Assembly: GCA_037043455.1 (NCBI GenBank)
Contig: JAWPHD010003070.1
Span: 62,001 to 126,000, forward strand
Source: Cyrtodaria siliqua
Taxonomy: Eukaryota; Mollusca; Bivalvia; Adapedonta; Hiatellidae
Length of the DNA: 64,000 bases
Direction of reading: 5' to 3'
Position 1 is the stretch's first letter. The number at the start of each line of letters is the position of its first letter. The position numbers and the translations under genes are program-made. Under the pieces are notes generated by a model, which worked only from the letters and a program-made list of their open reading frames with translations, had not been told where the DNA came from and ran no database searches. Shown piece after piece: positions 35,481 through 45,969 of this stretch.

Positions 35481-36360
35481 ATATATAAACTTTATATTTA
35501 GCCAGTAGGGCGTCCTAAGCCTCTCTTGTCTTCTTTCTATAAAACTTGCATATTTGAAAATCATAAAAGTAATTAATTTGCTTTTGAATATTACTATTTG
35601 TAGTATGGTCGGTGAAAGTGTCTTTGATGAAGATGTATGGTGTTTTACTTTAACGTCGGACGAATAGAAATTTAAAAAATACATCGACGTGTTACGCCAA
35701 TCTCTGTGTTTAAATAAACCAGCTCTCTGCGACCAGACTCTATATATTACATACTGTGTTATATTGCATTAATAGAGTAAGATAGATATACCAGTCCTAT
35801 GGTAAATTAAAGAATAAAACATGGCAATGCCATATTAAATTACTTTTATTTAGAATATCCAGACAGGTTTAATGTTAACTGTGTTAAAAGTGTCCAACGC
35901 TTGCAAACTTTCATCGGAAATGGGACACAACGATGATCAGAATGTATCGATTTAACAATACAAGATGGGAGTAAAAAAAGCAAACAAGCTTACGCGTAGT
36001 CTCGACTGTGTACATTATTTAATTATATATGCTAATTATGGATAGTGGAAAACAAAATAATAATTGATGTTCTTTCGTTGCAATCCTCTTATGTATTGTG
36101 TTCATTGATGTTAATATTCGAATACACTTGAACACAAATACTACACAATATGTTAACGAAGAAAATGTCAATTTCAATAGACATGATAAAAGGCAAGTTT
36201 AAGCAACATTAGACATTGAATTCACTAACCATTCTTGAGACTAGTCTTAGGACTTAAGCCCACGTATGCATATTTCAATAACAAATGTATATATGCGTTT
36301 GAAGCATAAACGTTCATAACATGCTGCTATGTATACATATGATAAATAAAAAGCAACTAA
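35481..36360. other. No gene seen
   Basis: AT-rich DNA without recognised features. Confidence 0.4.
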
Positions 36361-36790
36361 ATACGACTGTTTATCATTGAAGGTCATAGGAATATTTTTG
36401 AACGAAATTTGTAGCTCTAGTCTACGAACAGGAATATTCAGAGAATTATGGTCCATTATGTTTCCATGTTTCATCAAGAGTGGATAAATATTGTTAAAGT
36501 TATTGAGCGGAAACCGCAAAATCTTAATTTTTTAAAAATCAAAGGGCCATCACTCTAGTTTGATCGGTGCGGTCTGGACGGTTTTCGAACTTGGCTGAGA
36601 TAATAAACCCATACACAATGACCTAAAGTTTCAATAAAATTAAAATATAAATTGGAAAGTTATTGAGCGGAAACCGCAAAAGTCTTCAATTTTCAAAGAT
36701 CCAAGTGCCGTAACTCCGGCATGATAATTGGGATCTGGCTGTTTTTCAAACTTGACCGAGATATTATGCCAAATAACATTTACTGCATCT
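36361..36790 (+). repeat. Satellite-like repeat with GAGCGGAAACCGCAAAA
   Basis: Two units about 175 bp apart, both with AAAGTTATTGAGCGGAAACC and a following ACTTG(G/A)C(T/C)GAGATA block. It is related to 2641-2935, in inverse orientation. Confidence 0.75.
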
Positions 36791-37156
36791 ACTGTTTTAT
36801 TTGAGTAATTATGTACAGTTCCTGCTATTCGTACTTAAATAACCAAAATTAAAAAAATAAATAAAAAAAGTGATATGTCTATCTGTCTAATAACTGCGTT
36901 TTGTGTATTCAAGAAATGTTAGCCCGTTTGGTTGTTTGTACATCTGATAGGTTTTGCTTCTTATTTGCTTAAGAGAAAAGAAGTCTTTGAAGATTAATAA
37001 ATAACATGCCATAGGTGTATCGATTTCGAGTTTGCCGTTCTTTTATCATCTATCAAAAACGAACTCTATTTGTCCAGCCAAGATAATGGAATTCGTAGTT
37101 GCTGGTTCATCTAGTTTGAGGAAACATCTGCGGATGTATTGTTGCTATATATTATC

Positions 37157-37279
37157 CATTACGTGGTCCCGCCTAATTCCATTAAACGATGGGAAAGCTT
37201 ATATTAGCCGGATTGTATAACGCTTCTTGGAGAAGGGGTTGGATGGGGTATGACAGTTAATACTCGGACCAGGAAATGC
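37157..37279 (-). mobile_element. R1 TIR element, internally deleted copy
   Basis: Starts CATTACGTGGTCCCGCCT and ends GGACCAGGAAATG. Only 123 bp remain, both ends being joined near TGTATAACG|CTTCTTGG. Confidence 0.8.
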
Positions 37280-38241
37280 GAAGTAAATAATTCATTTTAA
37301 AGGGACACGCTACAGTCTTGAAGTAATTTTCGATTTGTATGACCACCTCGATTTGTTAGTCAAGTTTATTTTCTCAAAACCTTGTCCGGTAAGGATACTG
37401 AAGTATTGCATTTAAATAAGCCGGGAGGGGCCCATGCCGGGAATAGAATCAGGCATCATATTTTCACACATTATTAAAGGGATTGTTTTTATGTTTAGTG
37501 GTATTATTTGCCATCATATGTTCCCTTCGGTCCAATATGATGCTTTCTTTCACAGTTAAGGCCTGTTTCGACGTAAAGGTATATAAATTTACCTAATTTG
37601 ATGACACTTTGTTTATATTAACAGAAAATATGTATTTACTAAACCATACTTTATTTGTTATAACCTAAATGTTGATTTTATTGTCATTTAACGGCTTCTC
37701 AACACACCATAGTAAGTTATTCAGAGCAAAGTCGGAGAGAGGATGCGTAGGTATCTTGGAATCTATGATCTTCGGATTCAGGGTCCATAATCTACTCAAC
37801 CAGATCGGCTCTTAATGTAGTCATTTCTTTCAGATAAATTGTCAAAAACAGACAATCAGAAATTCCTTCGAACTAAGTATGCACATTATTTATAGTATAC
37901 CGTATTTTAAACCATATTTGTCGCATTTTTTTATTAATGATATTACTCTATGAGAAGGATAATAAACGGTCATCCATATACAGAAATTTATAAACAGTGT
38001 CACTGTCATGCTCTCCTTCTAGTCTAGTTTGTTTAACATTACTTATTCTGACACTCATTTATTTGATAAATGGCAGCTAGGTGATAAATTACTATATAAA
38101 TATACAGAAACAAAAAAAACAAAACGCAACTCTTGAATTTCCACTATATAGTGTATGGACAATATGCTAATATTAATCGAATGATACATGGCTACGCCAG
38201 ACCTTTGCTTTCGGAAAAAAACACTAAAACAACACATAATA
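37280..38241. other. No gene seen
   Basis: AT-rich. TTTTAAAGGGACACG at 37306 resembles one end of the M2 element (43150) but has no matching second end. Confidence 0.4.
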
Positions 38242-38403
38242 CAGCCATACGCATTTGCAATTTCAAGATGTTAACTGGGAAGGGTTTAAAATAATGTTGG
38301 TAGAACTTGTTACCCGACCCATTTGTCATAATAATATTTCTATTGTATATATGTGGATAACATTCTGTATGTAACACATTATTGGCAATAAAATATGTTT
38401 AAA
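38242..38403 (+). mobile_element. Solo LINE 3' end (same family as LINE copy 1)
   Basis: CAGCCATACGCATTTGCAAT through AATAAAATATGTTTAAATC matches the minus-strand 3' UTR at 15922-16090 almost base for base. Confidence 0.85.
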
Positions 38404-38744
38404 TCATAATACAGCAAATAGTATTCCTTCAATTTTTCATTATTGACAGAGTACGCGTTTGGCTCAAGTGTATGAGCAAACCTAGAATGCACAATTTCGC
38501 AAACTCTTTACTTTAAATACAGTACTGAAAGAGCTCAAATTTTTTTCAAAGAGGAACTTCAATTTTTTTGAATTTCTTGTTACGTGTACAAAGTGTACTG
38601 TGACAATACTGTTAACAATAGTATTTTCTTCTGTTGAAATTAACTTGCTTCTTGTTCAAAACTAGTTAAACATATATATGGATCTAACACAGAGCTTTTT
38701 GTATTTTTCCATATATTTCAATACATATTTTCAGAATGATAAAG

Positions 38745-38834
38745 AAAATATTGCATCCCAACTTCGCCTCGGTCGCCATTATTTTCCTTAGGTTGACAAT
38801 AGCCACTGTCATCCTCACTGGGATGCAATATTGA
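38745..38834. repeat. Small foldback element
   Basis: ATATTGCATCCCA and TGGGATGCAATAT form perfect 13 bp inverted ends. The inner block AGGTTGACAATAGCCACTGT also occurs inside the R1 copy at 55685. Confidence 0.65.
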
Positions 38835-39510
38835 TTTAAGGTCGCATTATGGCGTCGCCTACGTGTGTATAACTAGTATACTGTTGTATAATACAGATAC
38901 AATTATACAATAGAATGATCACTAATAGAGTAACATGTTCTGACAGCTCGCATTATCGTTTATGGATATGCCAAATCTACAGGATCATACCCGTGGCTAA
39001 AGCTTCTTGTGACTTCCTGTTGGTAGTGACTGACGTGACAGAATGGCTTATTTTATTTTATTTAGATTTTCATCTATTATTTATTATAATGACAGATTTC
39101 TAAGTCAGAACTAACTTAGACAGACAAAAGCACATTGCAGAATGTAAACATGTTCTCCAATTCTGAGTGACTGCTGCTTTCTGATTGGAAAACCTTTCTG
39201 CCACAATTGGGAAAATACAGTCAAATTTTCAATTGTGTAGAGGCTGTTACAGGACTCTATTATATAAGATAAAAAAAAACCTGACTGAGTTATGGCTAAA
39301 TGTTTTCTTAAAAATGTGACTTATGACTATAAATAAATGTTCAATGCACAAGTATACAAAGAAATACACTGAATATGTATGAATAATTTTAATTTACATA
39401 CTGTAATAATATGATGAATGACTATCAAATGTATATATGTTTAAGTTCATGCTGTACAAAAACAATATTATTGATGTGCAAAAAACAAAAAGTGTATGTA
39501 CAACTCAGTA
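38835..39510. other. No gene seen
   Basis: AT-rich DNA. A TA-rich region near 38870-38900 is the only notable composition. Confidence 0.4.
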
Positions 39511-39511
39511 A

Positions 39512-39600
39512 GTGAGTCAGGTCCCTGCCACGACTTGAACCGGGATCTCTTTTCTCGAAAGAAAAACGTGTTCCCTTACACTACAGAGATCTCCCAGACA
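39512..39600 (-). repeat. tRNA-like sequence (SINE head)
   Basis: The minus strand reads TCTGTAGTGTAAGGGAACACG (A-box-like) and later CCGGTTCAAGTCGTGG (B-box-like). The acceptor ends do not pair well, so it is a SINE head or tRNA pseudogene rather than a functional tRNA. Confidence 0.5.
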
Positions 39601-39742
39601 TCACAAAACGAGTGTACAAAAACAAGGCAAAATTCATAAACATTTAGATTAAAACTCTTTCAAACTAAAACTATCACTGAAGGTTATTAATATCCCTGCA
39701 AACGCAAACCCCACGACTATATGGCAACTCAATTATATACTG

Positions 39743-39937
39743 ATGCTTCTCACAGAGTTTGGGGGAAATCCGTATTGGAGTTATGTTGGACAAACAGGTC
39801 GATCTTTAAAAGTTCGATTTCGTGAACATAAATATAATGCAGGTAATCCTAAAAAGTTAAATAATTACTTGTACCAACATTTCGTCAGTCAGGGCATACG
39901 TTTAGTAACGTTACTGTTCAACCGATTGAATATATAA
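39743..39937 (+). pseudogene. GIY-YIG endonuclease domain fragment
   Basis: The 64-codon frame contains SYVGQTGRSLKVRFREHKYN: YVG is the second half of the GIY-YIG signature, and the Arg in VRFREH is in the catalytic-Arg position. The catalytic Glu follows in a shifted frame (VQPIEYIIDDND near 39920). The enzyme would nick target DNA for element insertion. The GIY half is not clear and the frame is broken, so it is inactive. Confidence 0.75.
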
Positions 39938-40340
39938 TTGATGATAATGATGCTACTAAAAGCTTTAAATTAAAGCTAGACATATTGCAGAACTTAAGTA
40001 GATGAAAATCTGGCAGACACCATATCCACTCGGCCTTAATGACAATATTTATCAAGAAGGAAATATTTCAAAAGATCCTGATATTGACATTTTTTCTATA
40101 TTTTCTATTCGAAAAAGCGGAACTCTAGGTCTCATGGTCGTAGGCGTAATGGTAACATCCAACGTAAATTGCGTGTAATTATATCAGTCGCTGATTTACA
40201 TACTATTTTTAAACTGGAAAGCTCTCTATGCTTCCACAACTTAACTATTTATTCATTTCTTCACTAAAGTTGATCGACGAGGAAGCAGACAAAATATTCA
40301 TTCGAACAGATCCCTTGTATAACTCTGCTTCCATAATGCA

Positions 40341-40784
40341 ATGTACACACAACATGTTCTACGACCCCATATTGACAAGGAGTCTGATTACGTCAGGCAT
40401 TTTCTAAAAATACTATATCTTAATAAAGCTATTGATTTCATTGACATGCCTAGCATTTTTTGCGATAATCATTTAGTTGATTCTATCCCTAAATATTTCA
40501 AAAAATCCGAAATTCCTGTTATTTGTTATAAGTATAAAAACACTATTAGAAATATTATTTTCAACTACAACAAAATAGTTTCTGACCTTGATATAGTAAA
40601 TAACACTCATAAGGAGTGTGAATGTATCACATCAAAATTTTGCTATGCTCCAGTAGGTCATGCCATCACTGGTAATTTCGATATTGTTGATAAACGTATT
40701 CGTGAATCCCTAAATGTATTTAGTTTTTGGCAAAATGTTGGGAAAATATCTAAAACTGCTGATTTCTGGAATAAGACAATATAA
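40341..40784 (+). pseudogene. Naiad linker with CxC motif
   Basis: 147 codons open: QHVLRPHIDKESDYVRHF, FIDMPSIFCDN, VDSIPKYFKKSEIPVICYKY, IIFNYNKIVSDLDIV, then KECECITSKFCYAPVGH with the CxC motif and GNFDIVDKRIRE. This joins the endonuclease to RT in permuted Penelope-like elements. Copy 1 has the first part and copy 2 the CxC part, confirming the order. The start Met is arbitrary. Confidence 0.8.
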
Positions 40785-40919
40785 AAAATATGTTCAATGC
40801 TTATCATTATTTTAAAAAGAAAATCAATGAAAAGAAAAAACAAATCAATAAATAAAAAAAAATATTTATAAACAATTTAAAAAAAAAGAATCAATGAAAT
40901 AAAAATAATGAAAAACAAA

Positions 40920-41270
40920 TCTTGTAAAGTTTCGTAAAGATCAGATGAAAAATGAAGGCCTTATCGTATTAAGGAGGGAAAATACAGCTGTATTAACGAA
41001 ATCAAGGGCCATAACTCCGCTGTTACTGGTCCGATCTGGCTGGTTTTCAAATTTTTATATTGATATTAACAATCTGGTAAAGCTTGGTAAAGATCGGATG
41101 AAAAATGAAGACACTATCGTCTTAACGAGGCAAAATATAGCATTTTTAACTAAATCAAGGGCCATAACTCCGTTGTTACTTGTTCGAAATGGCTGGTTTT
41201 CAAACTTGTCCGAGCTTTCATTGACATTAACAATCTGTTAAAGTTTGGTAAAGTTCGGATGAACAAGAGG
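40920..41270 (+). repeat. ~150 bp satellite-like repeat, two units
   Basis: GTAAAGATC(A/G)GATGAAAAATGAAG starts two units about 160 bp apart, each with AATCAAGGGCCATAACTCCG and GGCTGGTTTTCAAA. Confidence 0.8.
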
Positions 41271-41650
41271 CACAAGAGGGCCTGTATCGCTCTACTGCTA
41301 TATTGCTATTTTTAAGCATTTGGATGTCGTCCATTTAGAAATGTGATGAAAATAGTAACATGGTGTGGGGTGGGTCGGGTGAGATGAGGTGTGGGGGACA
41401 TTTATTATATTGCAAAGCAGCTTAAATCTAAGCCAAAAATGTTGCAGTGTGCTGAAACTAGTTAACATGATGGGAGTGGGGACATTTAATATATTATAGA
41501 TAAGCTTACATCTAAGCCAAAAACAAAATAAAACATTTCTGTTTAAATATTCTTTGGGTTAAGCCATAATTAAGAATATATTTCTGTATTGAAGCATTTG
41601 GATGGCGGCCATTTTGAAATGTGCTAAAAACAGAATGACCTGAGAACCAT
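41271..41650 (+). repeat. Bivalve-type dispersed repeat (CAAGAGGGCCTG...)
   Basis: AAGAGGCACAAGAGGGCCTGTATCGCTC resembles the start of the repeat at 61232. It contains two related blocks with GCATTTGGATG(T/G)CG(T/G)CCAT. Confidence 0.5.
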
Positions 41651-42364
41651 TGGGACCCTTTTCGATTTTCAAGTTATACTACCGTCTTCTATCACAGAAA
41701 GTTTGGTGCTTTTGTCCACTCTGTCCACATTCGACAATTTTCGTCCCTAGCTAAATTGTTTAGGCCTAACTGCACAACGTCAACAGCACTCTCCCTGCAC
41801 AAAATGAAACAAAATGGAAAAATGGCCGCATCCAAACGCAAATGGAATGCTGTGACGTTAGGCTTTTCCAGTAATGCATTACTTTAATGAAACGCCTCCC
41901 GATTGTTAACGTTTTGAACAGTGAGGTTTAAATCAGGTCTGTGCACACTATAACACCTTTTTCCTTGGAATTTTATTAGAACAAACCGTATTTCATATCG
42001 CTTCAAAATCGTAAACCAAAAATGGAATTCACCATTTACTATGTTCATACACGAGGGAGCCGGCAAACTTACGCTTCACTGTGCACTATATACTGTACAT
42101 GGAATCCTGAATTAGGTCAAACATAATCTCAATAATAGAGCGTTCTAATGATTTCTATACACAATCATAGTTATCTGAATTTACATATTCATGAATAATA
42201 ACGGTCTATGGAAACAAATCAGGATGTATCGGGAATTGTACAAAAAACGCACAGCAGTTTATGCCAGAGAAAATCAATTTAGGATACGACTAACAAACCT
42301 GAGGGACATATCTCCCACTAAGGTGTTTGATAAGATCACTAATGTGTTTTATAAGATGCAACCA
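41651..42364. other. No gene seen
   Basis: No frame with recognisable motifs. Confidence 0.4.
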
Positions 42365-42999
42365 TAGAATCCTACGTGGTTGTCCGGATTTTGTAAAGTG
42401 GTCATACAATTCGTCAGACCCCTTTATGTGCCGAAGTTTATAGATCACATTCTCCATAAAATAAAGGCTTTAACCATTTCTAAGTGGGTGTACTTTTCCA
42501 TTAGGGTTTCGTTGCGGCGATATAACTTTTAGAAAGATATAACGTTGTTTGTGCTAATGAAACCCTTGCTGAAGAAGTTTACTTGTAATAACATGAGTTG
42601 GATCATTGAAGTCATTTACATCGTTACAATCTCTAACAAACCGAATTATCTGGGAGATATAAACCCAGTATGATGTTGCATGAGTTACATCCCCAACTAA
42701 ATTTGGACAGTTAACGATTTCGAAGTTAAAATCGTCTCTTTTATAATAGCTTTTATTATGTATGTAATCATTTGAAATGGAGAGAAGAATATCGTGCAAT
42801 GCTAAATATGGGCTTTATTGCCAACTATTGGCTTTATTCAATTTTAGATCTGGTGAATACAATGAGTGATCATATGAGCAATGAACGGATTATCAATATT
42901 GAGTACGTCACCTAGATACCTGGATGCATTATTAAACGCATTTATAATGTCTCCTTGTCTAGCAGTTGACAACCTCAACATAAAATCTATTTCATAACA
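42365..42999 (-). mobile_element. Penelope-like family A RT fragment, motif C mutated
   Basis: The minus strand reads CYEIDFMLRLSTARQGDI, NNASRYLGDVLNIDNPF, KRDDFNFEIVNCPNLVGDV, YISQIIRFVRDCNDVNDF and LLQQGFH. It corresponds to the motif C and thumb region at 26840-27480. Motif C is YLGD rather than YLDD, so the first catalytic Asp of the pair is lost. R1 (43000-43923) is inserted exactly at its 5' edge, between the bases encoding CYE and what should precede it. Confidence 0.8.
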
Positions 43000-43149
43000 C
43001 ATTACGTGGTTCGAATATTAACTTTTATACCCGATCCAATCCCTTCTCCAAGAAGAAAACGGGGTCGGCTGGGGTATGAAATAAAACATATATTTCGACT
43101 TAAAAGGTTTGCTTGTTGAAAAATTAAAACATTTAATAGGTAATTTTAA

Positions 43150-43650
43150 AGGGACACTGTCCGTAAGTAAGCAGATATTGAGCATTACCAAATAACTGTC
43201 TGACTTTTATTCATTGAAATGTATACATGAAAACATGAGGATAGACCCTAAGAAGTATGTAGGAATACATTCGTGAGTTTGAAAAAAAAAAGTTTTAATT
43301 ATTAAATGTAAATAAAGTCGGACCCACAATATTTACCTTTTATGCGTTCACGTGACTTCCATAGCGCACTAGGTTTTCACCATAGTATGTATTGCGTAAT
43401 ATGTATAGCCCGCTTAGCTCAGTCGAGAGCGAGTTCCGACAACTTTACGCTCACGTACACTTATTTTTACTGCGAGTTTGGGCTGCGAGTTCAAACCCAC
43501 GAAGTGGATTTGCTTTTTTTTGTACCGCGATTGAATTCCGTTAAACAATCTTGCTTTTAATTAGTAAATATTGAATAATGTTTAGTGTATAATGTTTGCG
43601 AACATAATTATTGGGTGTTTTATAAGCTAAAAAATACGGACAGTGTCCCT
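43150..43650. mobile_element. M2: TTAA-flanked TIR element with internal tRNA-like sequence
   Basis: Ends are AGGGACACTGTCCGTA and TACGGACAGTGTCCCT, perfect 16 bp inverted repeats, with TTAA on each side (43146-43149, 43651-43654). An empty site in the R1 copy at 13260-13290 (the complement of GGTAATTCTAAACAGG) confirms the insertion point. TTAA target sites are typical of piggyBac-type transposition, but the TIR does not match a family I know. It has no transposase. Confidence 0.85.
43406..43505 (+). repeat. tRNA-derived sequence inside M2
   Basis: A-box TTAGCTCAGTCGAGAGCG (43414 on) fits TRGYNNARNNG, and B-box GAGTTCAAACCC (43487 on) fits the consensus. The variable region between them is long (about 70 bases) and the acceptor stem is unclear, so it is SINE-like, not a working tRNA. 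Confidence 0.55.
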
Positions 43651-43727
43651 TTAAACAGGTTATGGCATTTTCTCAATAAAAAATGTTTTATTGACGCAAT
43701 ATCCATTATAAAATCCTGCTAATATAA

Positions 43728-43875
43728 AAAAAGAGTATGATAATGGACCTTTGGAAACGGCCGAGCACGACACATACGAAATATTGCAGTCTCGGTTTGA
43801 CTGAGACTGTTCATGAGCGGTAGTTGAATTATGCTAGCTACCGCTCACGCCCTCTAGCCCCGGGTTGAGCAGATG
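43728..43875 (-). repeat. Family X copy with 5 bp TSD in R1
   Basis: Flanked by TATAA on both sides (43723-43727, 43876-43880), while the uninterrupted R1 reads GCTAATATAAGCTTTCCC. X is 5'-truncated at CTGCTCAACCC and has its poly-T end intact. Confidence 0.85.
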
Positions 43876-43923
43876 TATAAGCTTTCCCATCGTTTAATGG
43901 AATTAATGCGGGACCCCGTAATG

Positions 43924-44175
43924 AATATAAAAATAGATATGCTACAAGTAGCGTACGGCAAGTACCCATACAACTGGCAACACTCCGGCGTTTAACGGTT
44001 TTACAGTATCTAATAAAGATGTAGTCTAGATTATCTGCGAAGGTTGCTTGTTTTTAAGACATACGTGTAGAACAGTTCTTCTAAAACAAGTTTGACTTTT
44101 ACCGATATTCTGGTATTGTTTTTTAAAGGCTGATACAGACGCACCTGTCATCGAACATATACAGAACGGCAGAAA
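43924..44175. other. No gene seen
   Basis: Short unannotated stretch. Confidence 0.4.
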
Positions 44176-44250
44176 TAAATAAAAAAATAAAAAAATAAAT
44201 AATAAATAAAAAATAAATAAATAAATAAATAAATAAAATACAAATAAATA
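44164..44250 (+). repeat. (AAATA)n / (AATA)n microsatellite
   Basis: Runs of AAATAAAT and AAAAATA units without other content. Confidence 0.85.
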
Positions 44251-44292
44251 AACAAAGATGGAAACTTCATCATTATATCAACGAACTAATAT

Positions 44293-44740
44293 TAGTTATT
44301 GGGTTTGTTACTGAACCCCTACAGAAATATGTTGGCTCAGTGAGATTTATAGGGGGCGAGGAAATAGCCGAGTCCCCCTATATAATTGAATGACCCCACA
44401 TATTTCTGTAGGGGGTCAGTAATAAACCCAATAACTGATTTATTGCATCGAGCACCTTTTTTAAGACAAACATCGATATTTAACCCATTTTAAATTCGTT
44501 GACGTTGACGTCACGACCGGTACAGTTTAAAAACATTATTAATTTACTTCTTTTGTGTTTTACTAACGCCTTAAAGAACTATTTGCAAATGATTTAAACT
44601 TTGAACCGGAATTGTAGTCCATATTGTTTTAGTGACCCTCTTTGAAATTTACTGACCCACTAAAGAATAATAGAGGGTCACCATGTGACCGCTCTTATCC
44701 AAGGAAATTCCTAGGATTTTGTGCGAGGTGCAATAAATGT
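44293..44740 (+). mobile_element. M3 foldback element, uninterrupted copy
   Basis: A hairpin at 44293-44437 (TTAGTTATTGGGTTTGTTAC with its complement, CCCCTACAGAAATATGT in both arms) is followed by GACGTCACGACCGGTACA and a second small stem, GTGACCCTCT with AGAGGGTCAC. The broken copy at 18573/22200 shows the same layout. Confidence 0.8.
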
Positions 44741-45095
44741 GGATAGTCAAAAATACTTTAAAATAATAATAATTACGGACAAGTGCTTGCGCTTTCAAAT
44801 TTGTTTCTGCACAAACGTTAAAGACGTTTGTATATTTTTACAATCAAGCGTCAAAGATGATCAAGACTATATACAGATTTTGACTAAAAGAGACCATGAT
44901 GCTTTACAAACACCAGAACAAGTCCACCTGTTATCATTATCATCAGTGGCGTTTATAGAAAGTGCTCTGACATTATTACAAACAAGAAAAGTAGTTCCTT
45001 CTCAAGCAAATGTCCATTTACAACATCTCGTCCACTTCTTCGCAGCATTACTCGAATGTATATCGAAGGTCACCATATTGGTTACGTCATATTAG
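44721..45095 (+). CDS. Unrecognised 124-codon ORF
   Basis: The longest open frame not explained by a repeat. Its C-terminal two-thirds (QDYIQILTKRDHDALQTP, VHLLSLSSVAFIESALTLLQ, VHLQHLVHFFAALLECIS) would form amphipathic helices. No domain was recognised. The first codons overlap the end of M3, so the Met is unlikely to be real. It may be a lone exon or pseudo-exon, or chance in AT-rich DNA. Confidence 0.2.
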   Translation: MRGAINVDSQKYFKIIIITDKCLRFQICFCTNVKDVCIFLQSSVKDDQDYIQILTKRDHDALQTPEQVHLLSLSSVAFIESALTLLQTRKVVPSQANVHLQHLVHFFAALLECISKVTILVTSY

Positions 45096-45249
45096 CAAGA
45101 CGCGCGTCAGATTCACGCCAAAACAAATTTGCATTCAAAATCAAAGTTCTCGTCACCTGTATTGTAAATACAAACATGCATTATATCGACACGTGTCTCT
45201 GACATATGGTTTATATAGCAACAGCTTAGCAACAGTGCCCTAGTTTCTG

Positions 45250-45654
45250 TTTCGTGGCCTTCCGGCTAACAAACTGTCAAGATTTTGAACATTATGAAGC
45301 TCGATATACACACTCCTACCCAGAGGAATGGAAATGATAACAACCTAATTCATCAAGGAATCCTCCGAGTTTTTTGATCGACCAAATCAGATGTATTCCT
45401 ACCTGAGTCCTGGTTGATTAAACAAACTATCTTTGAAACGTTTAAACAATAAAAAGTGTGTGTTCACAAAACCGCTAATGCCATGCTTAACAAAAGAAAG
45501 AGTATATATTGTTTAAAGCAGCTCATTTTATATCTCTTACACTGCCAACCAAAGAAAACTGTATTTGCCTTTATAGCAAGTCAACGATAAAGCATATTTA
45601 ACAATAACTATCACTTTCCTACAAAAGGATAACTGCATGGCTCGGTTTAAAATC
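45250..45654. other. No gene seen
   Basis: AT-rich DNA without recognised features. Confidence 0.4.
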
Positions 45655-45800
45655 TGATGAAATGTAAAAACTCTTACACAGTTCAATTCAATTAAACGGG
45701 ACAGCTAGTGTAACTAATAAGAAATCCTCGCCAGTCTGTATTCTGTAACAAACAATGCAGCAGTAATATGCCTTATAAGCAAACCACAGAGATGGTCGTG
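45655..45800 (-). mobile_element. Penelope-like family B 3' UTR remnant
   Basis: AATTAAACGGGACAG and AAGAAATCCTCGCCAGT match the family B 3' UTR (ACTGTCCCGTTTTA, GGCGGGGATTTC) in reverse complement. Heavily decayed. Confidence 0.5.
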
Positions 45801-45969
45801 CATTAAATAAATATTTAAATTTAAACAGCATTAAGAAAACAGTATGAAAGCAGAAATTTAGAAATTAAATACAAAATATATTGCTGTCTCGGTTTGATTG
45901 AGACGTTCATGAACGGTAGTGAAAAGTGCTTGCTACCGTTCACGTCCTCTAGTACCGGGTTGAGCAGAA

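Larger units (their letters stand above)
39690..40785 (+). mobile_element. Naiad-type Penelope-like element, 5' half (endonuclease to CxC domain)
   Basis: The only copy here with the endonuclease core. Order: GIY-YIG domain (39743-39980), linker with IWQTPYPLGLNDNIYQEG and LIDEEADKIF-like text, YTQHVLRPHIDKESD, FIDMPSIFCDN, then the CxC motif in HKECECITSKFCYAPVG (about 40610-40650) and ITGNFDIVDKRI. It stops before RT, where A-rich DNA follows. At least two frameshifts are present. Endonuclease-before-RT is the Naiad/Chlamys arrangement, not that of canonical Penelope elements. Confidence 0.8.
43000..43923 (+). mobile_element. R1 TIR element carrying two nested insertions
   Basis: Ends are CATTACGTGGTTCGAAT and GGGACCCCGTAATG. 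Removing M2 (43150-43650) and X (43728-43875) restores collinearity with 1366-1647. It lies inside the Penelope-like fragment to its left. Confidence 0.85.

Noticed and set aside
39512..39600. Functional tRNA gene on the minus strand
   Set aside because: A- and B-box-like sequences are present, but the acceptor stem does not pair and the anticodon arm is not canonical; read as a SINE head.
43406..43505. Functional tRNA gene
   Set aside because: Distance between A- and B-boxes is too long and no acceptor stem can be drawn.
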